From Pseudarthrobacter sp. L1SW (GTDB lineage Bacteria; Actinomycetota; Actinomycetes; Actinomycetales; Micrococcaceae): DNA of 64,000 nucleotides. A program made the position numbers and the translations under genes. Where the stretch lies: NCBI RefSeq assembly GCF_020809045.1, contig NZ_CP078079.1:3162001-3226000 (forward strand), written 5' to 3'. Of this stretch, positions 50,265-59,215 are shown one piece after another (position 1 is the stretch's first letter; every line of letters begins with the position of its first letter). Under the pieces are notes generated by a model. The model worked only from the letters and a program-made list of their open reading frames with translations, was not told the origin of the DNA and searched no databases.

Positions 50265-50379
50265 GTGACGTTCCCCTCTCACGTTTTGATGGACGTGCCT
50301 TGGCGTGATCAGGATACGCCCGCCACCTCAAGCCCACTAGGCCAAGCGCCCGCCGTTCCCTGCCGCCCGGCGCGTGGGG

Positions 50380-52023
50380 TCAGCCCGGGACGGCGCCCAC
50401 CAGCCGAAGCCAGGCACGCAGCTGGTGCAGGTCCGCCTCCCCGCACCGGAAACCGACGTGCCCGTCCGGGCGCACCGCAACGATGCCGCGGCCGGGATGG
50501 CTGCTGAGCCGGTGCACATGAACCTTGCGCCCGGAGAAGGTGAGGTCCGCGCCCGCGGCATCCCATCCGGCGTCGTGCTCCAGCAAGACGTGCACGCCCG
50601 GCGCCGCAGTCAACTCGTGAAGGCGGACGCTCCGCCCGCCGGTGACCACCGGCGCATCCGGCAGCCGGTCCCCCGGCCGCGGCCAGCGCGCTGCGGGCGG
50701 TGTGCCCTCCACCGAGATGGCGCTGTTCCGGTAGCGGACAAAAGGCTGTGCCAGGAGCCTGATGCCCGCGGACGTGAGCCGGCGCCGGCGCAGGAGCACC
50801 GGCAGCAACGGCGCGGAAACCGGCAGGACCCTGCGGAGCAGGCGGGCAAGGGGGTGGGGCGACGCTTCCCCGAAAAAGATGGCATGCGTCAGGGCCAGCA
50901 CCCGCCGGGCGGCGAGGCGGCGCTCGTAATCATAGGAGCCGAGCAGTTCCGGGTGCGTCCCGCCGCCCGAAGCGAAACCCAGCTTCCAGCCAAGATTGAG
51001 TGCGTCGAGAATGCCGTTGTTCATCCCCTGGCCGCCCGCCGGTGAATGGGCGTGCGCGGCATCTCCGGCCAGGAACAGGTTCCCGCTGCGGAACCTGCTG
51101 GCGAGCCGGTGCTGCAGGCGGACCTGCGCGGACCACCGCACGTCCCGGACCGTCGCCTCCAGCCCTGACCCTTGGACCAGCCGGGCCACTTCCCCTGCCG
51201 CAACTTCCGGCCCCAGTTGGCCGAACGGGCCGGCGGCATGCGGATCTGCCGGGCGGGTGGCGAGCAGCCGCCACGTGGCGCCCTCCCCAAGGGCGAAAAG
51301 GAACGCCAGCCCGCCGTTCCCGACGGCGACATGGAGGAGCCCGGGGTCCAGCGGGCCATCGAGTTCCAGGTCGGCCAGGACGGCCTCCACCCGGTACGGC
51401 GCCCCGCGCCAGTCGGCGCCGACAAGCCCGCGCACGGTACTGGATTGGCCGTCGCATCCGGCAAGGAAGCGGCAGTCGTGCTGCTCCAGGAGCCCTCCGG
51501 GCTGGCCGGCATGGGCCAGGTTGGCACGCGGTCCGTTCGCGGGGAGCCCGTTGCCACGGGGGACGTCGCCGTCCGCCAGCCGCAGGTCGGCGCGCAGCGT
51601 TCCCTCCCTGCCCGCGAAGGCGGCCAGGCCACGGAACTCAACGCCCCAGTCAACCGGCACGTCCCGGGCTTTGAGGGCCCGCCACAGAACGTCCTCGACG
51701 TCGGCCTGCCGTACCAGCGTCAGGTGCGGGAAGGCCGTATCCGGAAGATCGGCGTGGCCGAGCCTGGCCTGCACCACCCGGTTACCCAGGTGGATGCGCG
51801 CCTCCGGAGTTGTGTCCGCCCGGCTGAGCAACTCGTCCGTGACGCCCAGTGGCCGGAGCCCTTCGAGCGCACGGGCATGGAGCATCATGGCCCGCGAGGG
51901 ACGGACGCGCTCGGCCCGCCGGTCAACAATCCGGACGGTGGCCCCGTGGGCGTGGGCCTGGAGGGCTGTTGTCAGGCCGGCGGGGCCTGCGCCCACCACC
52001 AGGACGTCGCTGTCGGCTGTCAT
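50380..52023 (-). CDS. FAD-dependent aromatic monooxygenase
   Basis: A 547-residue class A flavoprotein hydroxylase. GxGxxG is VVGAGPAGLTTALQAHAHGA (residues 9-28), DG is AGCDGQSSTVRGLVG, and GD is FLAGDAAHAHSPAGGQGMNN. The C-terminal 150 residues are the thioredoxin-like dimerisation part seen in phenol and resorcinol hydroxylases. It uses NAD(P)H and O2. The ATG at 52023 overlaps the upstream gene's stop as ATGA, so the two are coupled. Aromatic ring hydroxylation or polyketide tailoring is possible. Substrate unknown. Confidence 0.87.
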   Translation of the reverse strand: MTADSDVLVVGAGPAGLTTALQAHAHGATVRIVDRRAERVRPSRAMMLHARALEGLRPLGVTDELLSRADTTPEARIHLGNRVVQARLGHADLPDTAFPHLTLVRQADVEDVLWRALKARDVPVDWGVEFRGLAAFAGREGTLRADLRLADGDVPRGNGLPANGPRANLAHAGQPGGLLEQHDCRFLAGCDGQSSTVRGLVGADWRGAPYRVEAVLADLELDGPLDPGLLHVAVGNGGLAFLFALGEGATWRLLATRPADPHAAGPFGQLGPEVAAGEVARLVQGSGLEATVRDVRWSAQVRLQHRLASRFRSGNLFLAGDAAHAHSPAGGQGMNNGILDALNLGWKLGFASGGGTHPELLGSYDYERRLAARRVLALTHAIFFGEASPHPLARLLRRVLPVSAPLLPVLLRRRRLTSAGIRLLAQPFVRYRNSAISVEGTPPAARWPRPGDRLPDAPVVTGGRSVRLHELTAAPGVHVLLEHDAGWDAAGADLTFSGRKVHVHRLSSHPGRGIVAVRPDGHVGFRCGEADLHQLRAWLRLVGAVPG

Positions 52024-52580
52024 TTGTGGCTCAGGAGCCGCCACCACGCCTGTCCGGCCCCGGCGGCCTCCATCCGCGCCGGATTGGCGAGCACCTCGTC
52101 GCGGCGCAGCCCGGGTACAACTTTGTAGCTGATCGACCCCGGGACGCTGACCAGTTCCAGGACCCGCCACAAGGCGGAGGCGTAGTGCCGGGCACGGGCG
52201 GGGCCATCCCATTCGTAGAGGCCCCGATAAACTCCACGACTGTCATGGGCGCACCAGAGCTTCGACACGAATCCAGGAAACCCGACGAAGAGCGGGGTGT
52301 TGAGCAGGCTTTCGGCCTCGAAGAGGCGGTGTGCCCTGCCCCGTACCAGCCTGAGCTTGAAGGCGACGACGAGAATACACGGCTGCCGGGGTGCGGCGCT
52401 GACGGCCGTTTCCCGGTACACCCGGGACGTGCTGCCGTCCGCAAATTGCAGGACGCGTCCCACATTCTCCCGGGGCAGGTGGACCTGCCGACGGGCCAGC
52501 ATCACGAAACTCCTACCCACGCACCGGGCTACCGCCCGCCATGCCTGGGCCCTTGGGGCCGGACCCGATTTGCTGGACAT
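52020..52580 (-). CDS. Hypothetical protein coupled to FAD monooxygenase
   Basis: A 186-residue protein with no recognised family. It is soluble and basic at the N-terminus (MSSKSGPAPRAQAWRAVARC). Its core has LVVAFKLRLVRGRAHRLFEA and VSKLWCAHDSRGVYRGLYEW, which resemble lipid- or heme-binding small proteins. It is the first gene of a two-gene unit with the flavin monooxygenase and may be its accessory or partner. The ATG at 52580 has AAGGAG seven bases upstream. Confidence 0.7.
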   Translation of the reverse strand: MSSKSGPAPRAQAWRAVARCVGRSFVMLARRQVHLPRENVGRVLQFADGSTSRVYRETAVSAAPRQPCILVVAFKLRLVRGRAHRLFEAESLLNTPLFVGFPGFVSKLWCAHDSRGVYRGLYEWDGPARARHYASALWRVLELVSVPGSISYKVVPGLRRDEVLANPARMEAAGAGQAWWRLLSHK

Positions 52581-52782
52581 TGGTGTCTCCTTCCGCACCC
52601 TGCGTGTTCCCCGACCTATCTCCCCGCTCCTTCCACCGTCCCGCACTCCCGGCCCGGACCCTAGGGTCTTTGGCCCTTTACCCCCTCCGCAGGCGCCCGC
52701 AGTCCCGCACCAGGCACCCCGCACCCCCGCCGGGTGCGATCCCCCGGTAGCGAACGGCCGGATAATTGCCGGCGGGGATCTA

Positions 52783-52788
52783 TATATT
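52783..52788 (+). promoter_or_regulatory. -10 element close to the ptrB start
   Basis: TATATT lies seven bases from the ATG, so transcription would begin at or near the start codon. No good -35 is visible at 17 bp spacing. Confidence 0.45.
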
Positions 52789-52794
52789 GAAGGA

Positions 52795-55026
52795 ATGACC
52801 CAGACTCCGCTGCGGGATTCCGCCACCACTGCCGCCCCCACACCGCCGGTTGCCAAGAAGATCCCGTCAGAGCGTGTCCACCACGGGGATGTTTTTGTGG
52901 ACAACTACGAGTGGCTGCGGGACAAGGAATCCCCCGAAGTGGTGGAGCACCTGAAGGCCGAGAATGCCTACCAGGAAGCTGTCACCGCGCACCAGGAGCC
53001 GCTGCGCGAGGCCATCTTCCAGGAGATTAAGGGCCGCACCCAGGAAACCGACCTCTCCGTGCCGCACCGCAAGGACGGCTGGTGGTACTTCAGCCGCTCC
53101 GTGGAGGGCAAGGAGTACGGCATCCAGTGCCGGGTCAGGGCCGCGGACACCGATGACAAGATAGCCGACTGGACCCCGCCCGCGGTGCAGCCCGGCGTCG
53201 AAATCCCAGGCGAGGAAGTCCTGCTGGACGGCAACGTGGAGGCGGAGGGCAAGCCCTTCTTCTCGGTGGGCGGTTCTGCAGTGACCGTGGACGGCACCCT
53301 CTACGCCTATGCCGTGGACAATTCCGGGGACGAGCGCTTCACCCTCCGCATCAAGGACCTCAGCACGGGCAAGCTGTTGCCGGACGTCATCGAGAACATC
53401 TTCTACGGCGTCGCCTTCTCCCCGGACGGCACCCGGATTTTCTACACTGTGGTGGATGATTCCTGGCGCCCGTACCAGGTGAGGGCGCACGTCCTGGGCA
53501 CGCCTGTGGCCGATGACGTGGTCATTTACCAGGAGGACGACGCCGCCATGTGGCTCGGCTTCGAGCTCTCCGCCGACAGGCGCCACCTTGTGCTGGGCAT
53601 CGGCTGCTCCGAGTACAGTGAAACCCGACTGCTCCGCTTCGATGATCCCGCCCAGGAGCTCACCACCGTGATCTCCCGGAACGAACGCGTGCTCTATGAG
53701 GCTGAGCCGTTCCTGCTCGCCGGCCCGGACGGTGAAAAACAGGAGCGCATCCTCCTCACGCACAACCGCAGTGCCGTCAACTCCATGGTCTCCCTGGCAG
53801 ACCCGGCCGGGCTCGCCAGGCCGCTGGCGGAGCAGGACTGGGTCACCGTCGTCGGGCATTCCGACGACGTCCGCATCAATGGCGCGGGCGTCACCTCCAC
53901 GCACCTGGTGGTTTCCATCCGCAAGGACACCATCGAGCGGGTGCAGTTCATCGGGCTGGCGGGGTTGGGAACGCCTGCCCAGGAAGAACCCGTGGAGCCG
54001 GCCTTCGACGAGGAGCTGTACACGGCCGGCGTGGGCGGCTCCGACTACGGGGCCCCGGTCATCCGGCTGGGCTACACGTCCTACTTCACGCCGTCGCGCG
54101 TGTACGACTTCGTCCTGCCCACCCCGGAACAGCCCGCCGGCGAGCTGCTCCTGCGCAAGGAAAGCCCGGTCCTGGGCGGCTACGACGGCAGCGACTACGT
54201 CGCCACCCGGGAATGGGCCGACGCCGCCGACGGCACCAGGATTCCGCTGTCCGTACTGCGGCACAAGGCCGTGAAGCAGGATTCGACGGCGGCCGGCCTG
54301 GTGTACGGGTACGGCTCCTATGAGATGAGCATGGATCCGGGCTTCGGGATCGCGCGGCTGTCCCTGCTGGACCGCGGCGTGGTGTTCGTGATCGCCCACA
54401 TCCGCGGCGGCGGGGAGCTGGGCCGGCACTGGTACGAGAACGGCAAGAAGCTCACCAAGAAAAACACGTTCACCGACTTTGTGGACGCCACCGATTGGCT
54501 GGCAGGTTCAGGCTGGGTGGATCCTGCCCGGATCGCCGCACTGGGCGGATCGGCCGGCGGGCTGCTCATGGGTGCCGTGGCAAACATGGCACCGGAGAAG
54601 TACGCCGTGATCGTGGCGCAGGTGCCGTTTGTGGACCCGTTGACCAGCATCCTGGATCCGGAGCTGCCGCTGTCCGCCCTGGAGTGGGAGGAATGGGGCA
54701 ACCCCATCACCGATCCCGCGGCCTACGCCTACATGAAGTCCTACTCCCCCTACGAGAACGTCAGGGAGGCGGCATATCCCAAGATCGCCGCCGTGACGTC
54801 CTTCAACGACACCCGGGTGCTCTACGTGGAACCGGCCAAGTGGGTGCAGGAGCTGCGGAACAAGACCACCGGCACCGAGCCCATCGTCATGAAGATCGAG
54901 ATGGACGGCGGCCATGGCGGCGCCTCCGGCCGCTACGTACAGTGGCGCGAACGGGCCTGGGACTACGCCTTCATCGCCGACTCCCTGGGTGCCACCGAGC
55001 TGCTGCCCGGCGCCGGCCTGAAGTAG
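52795..55026 (+). CDS. ptrB: Oligopeptidase B (S9 prolyl oligopeptidase family)
   Basis: A 743-residue cytosolic serine peptidase that cuts small peptides after basic residues. An N-terminal seven-bladed beta-propeller fills about residues 70-420, followed by the alpha/beta hydrolase domain. The catalytic Ser is in GGSAGGLLMGA, the Asp in FNDTRVLYVEPAKW and the His in EMDGGHGGASG. ATG at 52795 directly follows GAAGGA and lies seven bases after TATATT (52783-52788). This suggests a leaderless mRNA. The long upstream frame has no coding character. Confidence 0.9.
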   Translation: MTQTPLRDSATTAAPTPPVAKKIPSERVHHGDVFVDNYEWLRDKESPEVVEHLKAENAYQEAVTAHQEPLREAIFQEIKGRTQETDLSVPHRKDGWWYFSRSVEGKEYGIQCRVRAADTDDKIADWTPPAVQPGVEIPGEEVLLDGNVEAEGKPFFSVGGSAVTVDGTLYAYAVDNSGDERFTLRIKDLSTGKLLPDVIENIFYGVAFSPDGTRIFYTVVDDSWRPYQVRAHVLGTPVADDVVIYQEDDAAMWLGFELSADRRHLVLGIGCSEYSETRLLRFDDPAQELTTVISRNERVLYEAEPFLLAGPDGEKQERILLTHNRSAVNSMVSLADPAGLARPLAEQDWVTVVGHSDDVRINGAGVTSTHLVVSIRKDTIERVQFIGLAGLGTPAQEEPVEPAFDEELYTAGVGGSDYGAPVIRLGYTSYFTPSRVYDFVLPTPEQPAGELLLRKESPVLGGYDGSDYVATREWADAADGTRIPLSVLRHKAVKQDSTAAGLVYGYGSYEMSMDPGFGIARLSLLDRGVVFVIAHIRGGGELGRHWYENGKKLTKKNTFTDFVDATDWLAGSGWVDPARIAALGGSAGGLLMGAVANMAPEKYAVIVAQVPFVDPLTSILDPELPLSALEWEEWGNPITDPAAYAYMKSYSPYENVREAAYPKIAAVTSFNDTRVLYVEPAKWVQELRNKTTGTEPIVMKIEMDGGHGGASGRYVQWRERAWDYAFIADSLGATELLPGAGLK

Positions 55027-55043
55027 GAAGAGAGCGCGCAATC

Positions 55044-55105
55044 CATCGACTGCTCCGATATTGCCGTTTAGAGCCCCGAAAACGGCAATATCGGAGCAAT
55101 CGATG
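55044..55105. terminator. Bidirectional hairpin between ptrB and SRPBCC genes
   Basis: Arms 55044-55069 (containing TGCTCCGATATTGCCGTTT) and 55080-55105 pair over 26 bp with one mismatch and a 10-base loop. The genes converge, so it can end both. Confidence 0.8.
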
Positions 55106-55120
55106 AGGAAACCAGGCAGC

Positions 55121-55573
55121 TCAGGACTGGGGATGCTCCGCCAGCCACTCGGCCAGGGTTTCGAGGTTGGCGCGCACGGTCCGCCCCTGGGCCCGTTCCA
55201 CGAGCGGGTCGGCCAGCTTGCCGAAGACGCCCCCCAGTCCGCTCGCGGCGTCGATCCGCTGCGTGAGACGGGTGCCGCCGTCGGCCGGTTCAAGCGTGAA
55301 GGTGATGGTGAAATCCAGCTTGCCCTCGACGGAACGGGACACCATGCGCCGGGGCGGATCGAACTCAGTGACCTCGACGGTCCAGTCGAACTGCCGCCCC
55401 ATGACTTTGCTGGTGCCGCGCCCGCGGGTACCGACGCCCAGGGGGCCGTCCCCGACCTGCTCCGAGGTGGTGACCGAGGAGTCAAAGAGTGCGATGTTCT
55501 GGAACTTCGACACGAAGTCAAAGACCTCCTCCGGCGGCCGGGCGATAACAACACTTTCTTCTACAACAGGCAT
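55121..55573 (-). CDS. SRPBCC-family protein
   Basis: A 150-residue START-like single-domain protein with a hydrophobic ligand cavity. Family markers are IARPPEEVFDFVSKFQNIAL at the first helix and RLTQRIDAASGLGGVFGKL before the C-terminal helix. Such proteins bind lipids or aromatic ligands and may be cyclases or simple carriers. Activity cannot be read. The ATG has AAGGAGA seven bases upstream. Confidence 0.85.
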   Translation of the reverse strand: MPVVEESVVIARPPEEVFDFVSKFQNIALFDSSVTTSEQVGDGPLGVGTRGRGTSKVMGRQFDWTVEVTEFDPPRRMVSRSVEGKLDFTITFTLEPADGGTRLTQRIDAASGLGGVFGKLADPLVERAQGRTVRANLETLAEWLAEHPQS

Positions 55574-55728
55574 TGGAGTCTCCTTGGAAGGGCGCCTGAT
55601 GCCGGCTTGGCTCTGCCGGCAGGATACGCAGGCACAGCGCCAGAGTGGACCGCCCGCACACCCCTGTCAAGGGTCCGGTGCGGGCGCTATTATTTCTCCA
55701 CTCATTTTCCTTTAACGGCCGATTTTAG

Positions 55729-55747
55729 TTAGGTAAGGCTCTGCTAA
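55729..55747 (+). promoter_or_regulatory. IdeR/DtxR iron box
   Basis: TTAGGTAAGGCTCTGCTAA matches the 19-bp iron-box consensus TTAGGTTAGGCTAACCTAA at 15 positions, including both ends. It lies 13 bp before the start of the A-T-acyltransferase gene, so expression should rise in low iron. Confidence 0.65.
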
Positions 55748-55759
55748 TAAGATCGTCCG

Positions 55760-58330
55760 ATGACCACGCAGCTTGATTTCGCGCGGGTTTCTTTCGCTGC
55801 CGATCTTGCGCGCTACGGAAACCGGCCTGCCATCCTCGCCGACGGGCTGACGCTGACCTACCGGGAACTGGCCGCCCGCGTGGACAGCTTTGCCCGGAGG
55901 CTGGGCACCGAACGGCGCCTGATTGCCCTTGCGGCGTCCAACGACGTCGAATCCCTGGTGGCGTACCTCGCTGCCCTCGCGTCCGGGCACCCGCTGATCC
56001 TCCTCCCGGAGGACAAGCCCGCGGCCCTCCAATCCCTGGTAGCCGCCTACGACCCCGACGTGGTGGTCCGGTCCGCCAACGGCAAGTGCGTCCTGGACGA
56101 ACGCAGGCCCGTGACCAGGCACAACCTGCATCCGGACCTCGCACTCCTCCTCAGCACCTCGGGCTCCACGGGTTCCCCCAAACTGGTCCGGCTGTCCCAC
56201 GCCAACCTGCAGGCCAACGCCGAGTCCATCGCAACGTATCTGCGGATCACGGCCGAGGACCGGGCCGCCACCACGCTGCCGATGTCCTACTGCTACGGCC
56301 TCTCCGTCATCAACAGCCACCTGCTCCGCGGCGCAGGCCTGGTCCTGACAGGACTGTCAGTGGTGGATCCGTGCTTCTGGGAGCTGTTCCGGCGGGAAAG
56401 CGCCACTGCGTTCGCTGCCGTGCCTTACACCTTTGAGCTCCTGGAACGCGTGGGGTTCGCGGACATGGACCTGCCCAGCCTGCGCTACGTCACCCAGGCC
56501 GGCGGCAGGCTCGCCCCGGAATCTGTCCGGCACTACGCGGAACTGGGCCGCCGGCAGGGCTGGGAGCTGTTCGTCATGTACGGCGCCACGGAAGCCACGG
56601 CCCGGATGGCCTACCTGCCACCGGACCTCGCCGCGGCCCATCCCGGCGCCATCGGCGTGCCCGTTCCCGGCGGGGACTTCCGCATTGAACCCGTGCCCGG
56701 CCTGGCGGACGGCGAGCTGGTGTACACCGGGCCCAACGTCATGCTGGGATACGCCGAAACGCCGGAGGACCTGGCGGAGGGCCGCACCGTCACCGAGCTC
56801 CGCACCGGCGACCTCGCGGCGAAGAACGACGCCGGCCTCTACGAAGTGCGCGGGCGGCGCAGCCGGTTCGTCAAGATCGTCGGGTTGCGCGTGGACCTGG
56901 GCCAGGTGGAGCGCCTCCTGGCGGACCTCGGAGTGCACGCGGCGAGCGCCGGAACAGACCAGGGGCTCGTTGTGGCGGTCGAAGGAACCCAGGACACCCG
57001 GCTGCTCACCAAAGTCCTGGCCCAGGGCCTCGGCCTGCCCCGCGCCGCCGTCGACATCCATGCCGTGGCGGAACTTCCCCGCCTGGCCACCGGCAAGGTG
57101 GACTACCCCGCCGTGGCGGCGCTCTCCGCAAACGCCCCCACAAACGCCCCCGCCCAGAACGAAACCCCGCACAACGAAACCCACCCCGCCCCGGACAAGC
57201 GCCCGCAGCAGGAGCGCGGCAAGCCCGCGGGTCCGGACACCGTCAGGCGCATCTACGAGGACACCCTGGAGCAAACGGACATCGCGGACACGGACACGTT
57301 CGTCTCGCTCGGCGGCGACTCACTGTCCTTCGTGGCGGCCTCGGTCCGGCTCGAGCAGGCCCTGGGCCACCTGCCCCCGGACTGGCATGTCACGCCGATC
57401 CGGGACCTGGAGCGGCGCCGGGCAGGGAGTCCCGCCCGGACCCGGCTCGCACGGCTCTTCGCTCCCACGGACACCAGCCTGGTCCTCCGGGCCGCGGGAA
57501 TCCTGCTGATCGCCGGCACGCACATCGGCCTGTTCAACTGGCAGGGCATGGCCCACGTCCTCATCGCCGCCGCCGGGTTCAACTTCGCCCGCTTCCAGCT
57601 CTCCGGCGACAGGCTTCCCCGCCTGCGCCGGCAGCTCACCAGCGTGGCCCGGATCGCCGTGCCCAGCATGCTGTTCATCGCTTTCGCCTACCTGGTGACT
57701 GACCGCTACGGCCTGGTGAACATCGTGCTCCTGAACTCCATGCTCGGGGACGAACAGATCACCACGCAGTGGCATTTCTGGTTCATCGAGGTGATCGTCT
57801 ACATCCTGCTGGCCATGACCGCCCTGCTCTCCATCCCGTGGCTGCACCGCGCGGAACGCAGGTTCCCGTTCGTTTTTCCGCTCATCCTGTTCGGCGGCGG
57901 GCTCCTGACCCGCTACGAAATCGTGGAACCCGGCGTGCCATACACCGTCCCTGCCCTGTGGCTCTTCGCGCTCGGATGGGCGGTGGCGCGGTCCCGCAAC
58001 CTCGCGCAGCGCTGCATCGTTTCCGTCCTGGCCGTCCTCACCGTTCCGGGGTTCTTCGAGGACGCCAACCGCGATGCCACGGTGGTTGCCGGGGTCCTGC
58101 TGCTTGTGTGGCTGCCCACCCTCCCCATGCCGCGGGTCCTGGGCCCGGTGACGGTCCTGCTGGCCAGCGCCTCCATGCACATCTACCTTGTCCACTGGCT
58201 GGTCTACCCGCCGCTGGCCGGCCTGGGCCTTCCGCTGGCACTGGCCGCCTCGTTGGCGGCTGGGGTGGCCTACTGGGCTTTGTGCAACAGGGTTGCCGGG
58301 GCCGCGCACCGCCTGCTCGCGCGGAAGTGA
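55760..58330 (+). CDS. Fused adenylation-carrier-membrane acyltransferase protein
   Basis: An 856-residue, three-part enzyme. Residues 1-455 are an AMP-binding/NRPS-like adenylation domain (core ATP loop LLLSTSGSTGSPKLVRL, FVMYGATEATARM, RTGDLAAKNDAGLYEVRGRR, ending PRLATGKVDYP). Residues 490-560 are a phosphopantetheine carrier (TFVSLGGDSLSFVA, with the Ser). Residues 575-856 are about nine to ten membrane helices of acyltransferase-3-like type. This combines the jobs of DltA, DltC and a membrane acyl transferase in one chain, so it may activate a small carboxylic or amino acid and transfer it across the membrane. An iron box precedes it. The start ATG has a weak ribosome site. Substrate and acceptor are unknown. 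Confidence 0.82.
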   Translation: MTTQLDFARVSFAADLARYGNRPAILADGLTLTYRELAARVDSFARRLGTERRLIALAASNDVESLVAYLAALASGHPLILLPEDKPAALQSLVAAYDPDVVVRSANGKCVLDERRPVTRHNLHPDLALLLSTSGSTGSPKLVRLSHANLQANAESIATYLRITAEDRAATTLPMSYCYGLSVINSHLLRGAGLVLTGLSVVDPCFWELFRRESATAFAAVPYTFELLERVGFADMDLPSLRYVTQAGGRLAPESVRHYAELGRRQGWELFVMYGATEATARMAYLPPDLAAAHPGAIGVPVPGGDFRIEPVPGLADGELVYTGPNVMLGYAETPEDLAEGRTVTELRTGDLAAKNDAGLYEVRGRRSRFVKIVGLRVDLGQVERLLADLGVHAASAGTDQGLVVAVEGTQDTRLLTKVLAQGLGLPRAAVDIHAVAELPRLATGKVDYPAVAALSANAPTNAPAQNETPHNETHPAPDKRPQQERGKPAGPDTVRRIYEDTLEQTDIADTDTFVSLGGDSLSFVAASVRLEQALGHLPPDWHVTPIRDLERRRAGSPARTRLARLFAPTDTSLVLRAAGILLIAGTHIGLFNWQGMAHVLIAAAGFNFARFQLSGDRLPRLRRQLTSVARIAVPSMLFIAFAYLVTDRYGLVNIVLLNSMLGDEQITTQWHFWFIEVIVYILLAMTALLSIPWLHRAERRFPFVFPLILFGGGLLTRYEIVEPGVPYTVPALWLFALGWAVARSRNLAQRCIVSVLAVLTVPGFFEDANRDATVVAGVLLLVWLPTLPMPRVLGPVTVLLASASMHIYLVHWLVYPPLAGLGLPLALAASLAAGVAYWALCNRVAGAAHRLLARK

Positions 58331-58445
58331 GCGGACGACGGCGGCCCTCCCCCGTCGTCGTCCGTCACCTTCGTCGCCCCCCGCCCCTAAAGGTGGCCCC
58401 ATCCAGGACGCTGACCTCGGCGGACACCGATATACCCAATAACAC

Positions 58446-58463
58446 TAATCATGCTTACTATTG
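58446..58463 (+). promoter_or_regulatory. Stress-promoter motif before the repeat-peptide gene
   Basis: TAATCATGCTTACTATTG closely matches the copies at 13362 and 23423. TACTAT could be the -10, placing the transcript start about 50 bp before the ATG. Confidence 0.4.
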
Positions 58464-58520
58464 TCTCGCGCTGGCTGCCCGCTGGGGGCAGGCGAACCAG
58501 CGCCGCACGTGGAGGTTTGC

Positions 58521-59210
58521 ATGGAACAGGAAATGCGTCCCCTGACCGACGACGAACTGATGGCGGAACAGGCAACGGCATTGCCGGACAAGGAAGTTGC
58601 CTCTGTCCTTGACCTGAACGCGGATCTGGACCTTGGCATCGATGCGGCGGCACCCATCGACCTAGCCGTGGCTGCCAACGCCAACGTGGCCGCGCCCATC
58701 GACGCCGCCGCTTCGGCCAACATCCTCTCCTACGGCTCCGAAGCCCAGGCTCTGGCGGACCAAGGGGTCATGATCGAGCAGGGCATTGTTGCCGACGCCA
58801 ATGCGGCATCCGCCCAGGACAGCACCATCGACCAGTCGAACGACACCGTGGACGGCGGCACCACGGACGCCGGCACGGAGGACGGCACCGCGGGCGCCGG
58901 GACCACCGACGCCGGCGGCGCTCTGCCCGACGTCGGTTCTCTGCCCGTGGATCCGGCTGCCGCACTCGACGGCGACCTGCTCAACGTCAATGTGGACCTT
59001 GCCGCCGACGCGGACATCGCAGCCCCGATCAACGGTGCCGTGGCAGCCAACGCCAACGTGGCTGCCCCGATCGACGCCGCGGTTGCGGCGAACATCGGCT
59101 CCATCGACAGCCAGGCCTACGCCGTGGCCGAACAGGATGCCATCATCAGCCAGAACATCGAGGGCGAAGCCAACGCCACTGCCGACCAGCAGTCCGACCT
59201 CCGGCAGTAA
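58521..59210 (+). CDS. Duplicated-repeat peptide, partner of PqqD-like M50 protease
   Basis: A 229-residue Ala/Asp-rich acidic protein without a signal peptide. The N-terminal 30 residues (MEQEMRPLTDDELMAEQATA, LPDKEVASVLDL) look like a leader peptide. Two 46-residue repeats (44-89 and 168-213) share AVAANANVAAPIDAA and a Q-rich end. The region between (100-150) is Thr/Gly/Asp-rich. GGAGG lies five bases before the ATG. The protease gene follows after five bases. The leader/RRE-like pairing suggests a precursor, but no cleavage site is certain. Confidence 0.7.
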   Translation: MEQEMRPLTDDELMAEQATALPDKEVASVLDLNADLDLGIDAAAPIDLAVAANANVAAPIDAAASANILSYGSEAQALADQGVMIEQGIVADANAASAQDSTIDQSNDTVDGGTTDAGTEDGTAGAGTTDAGGALPDVGSLPVDPAAALDGDLLNVNVDLAADADIAAPINGAVAANANVAAPIDAAVAANIGSIDSQAYAVAEQDAIISQNIEGEANATADQQSDLRQ

Positions 59211-59215
59211 CACCC

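Noticed and set aside
56357-57274. Antisense open frame over the adenylation domain
   Set aside because: No start signal and no motif; the sense strand has all adenylation core motifs.
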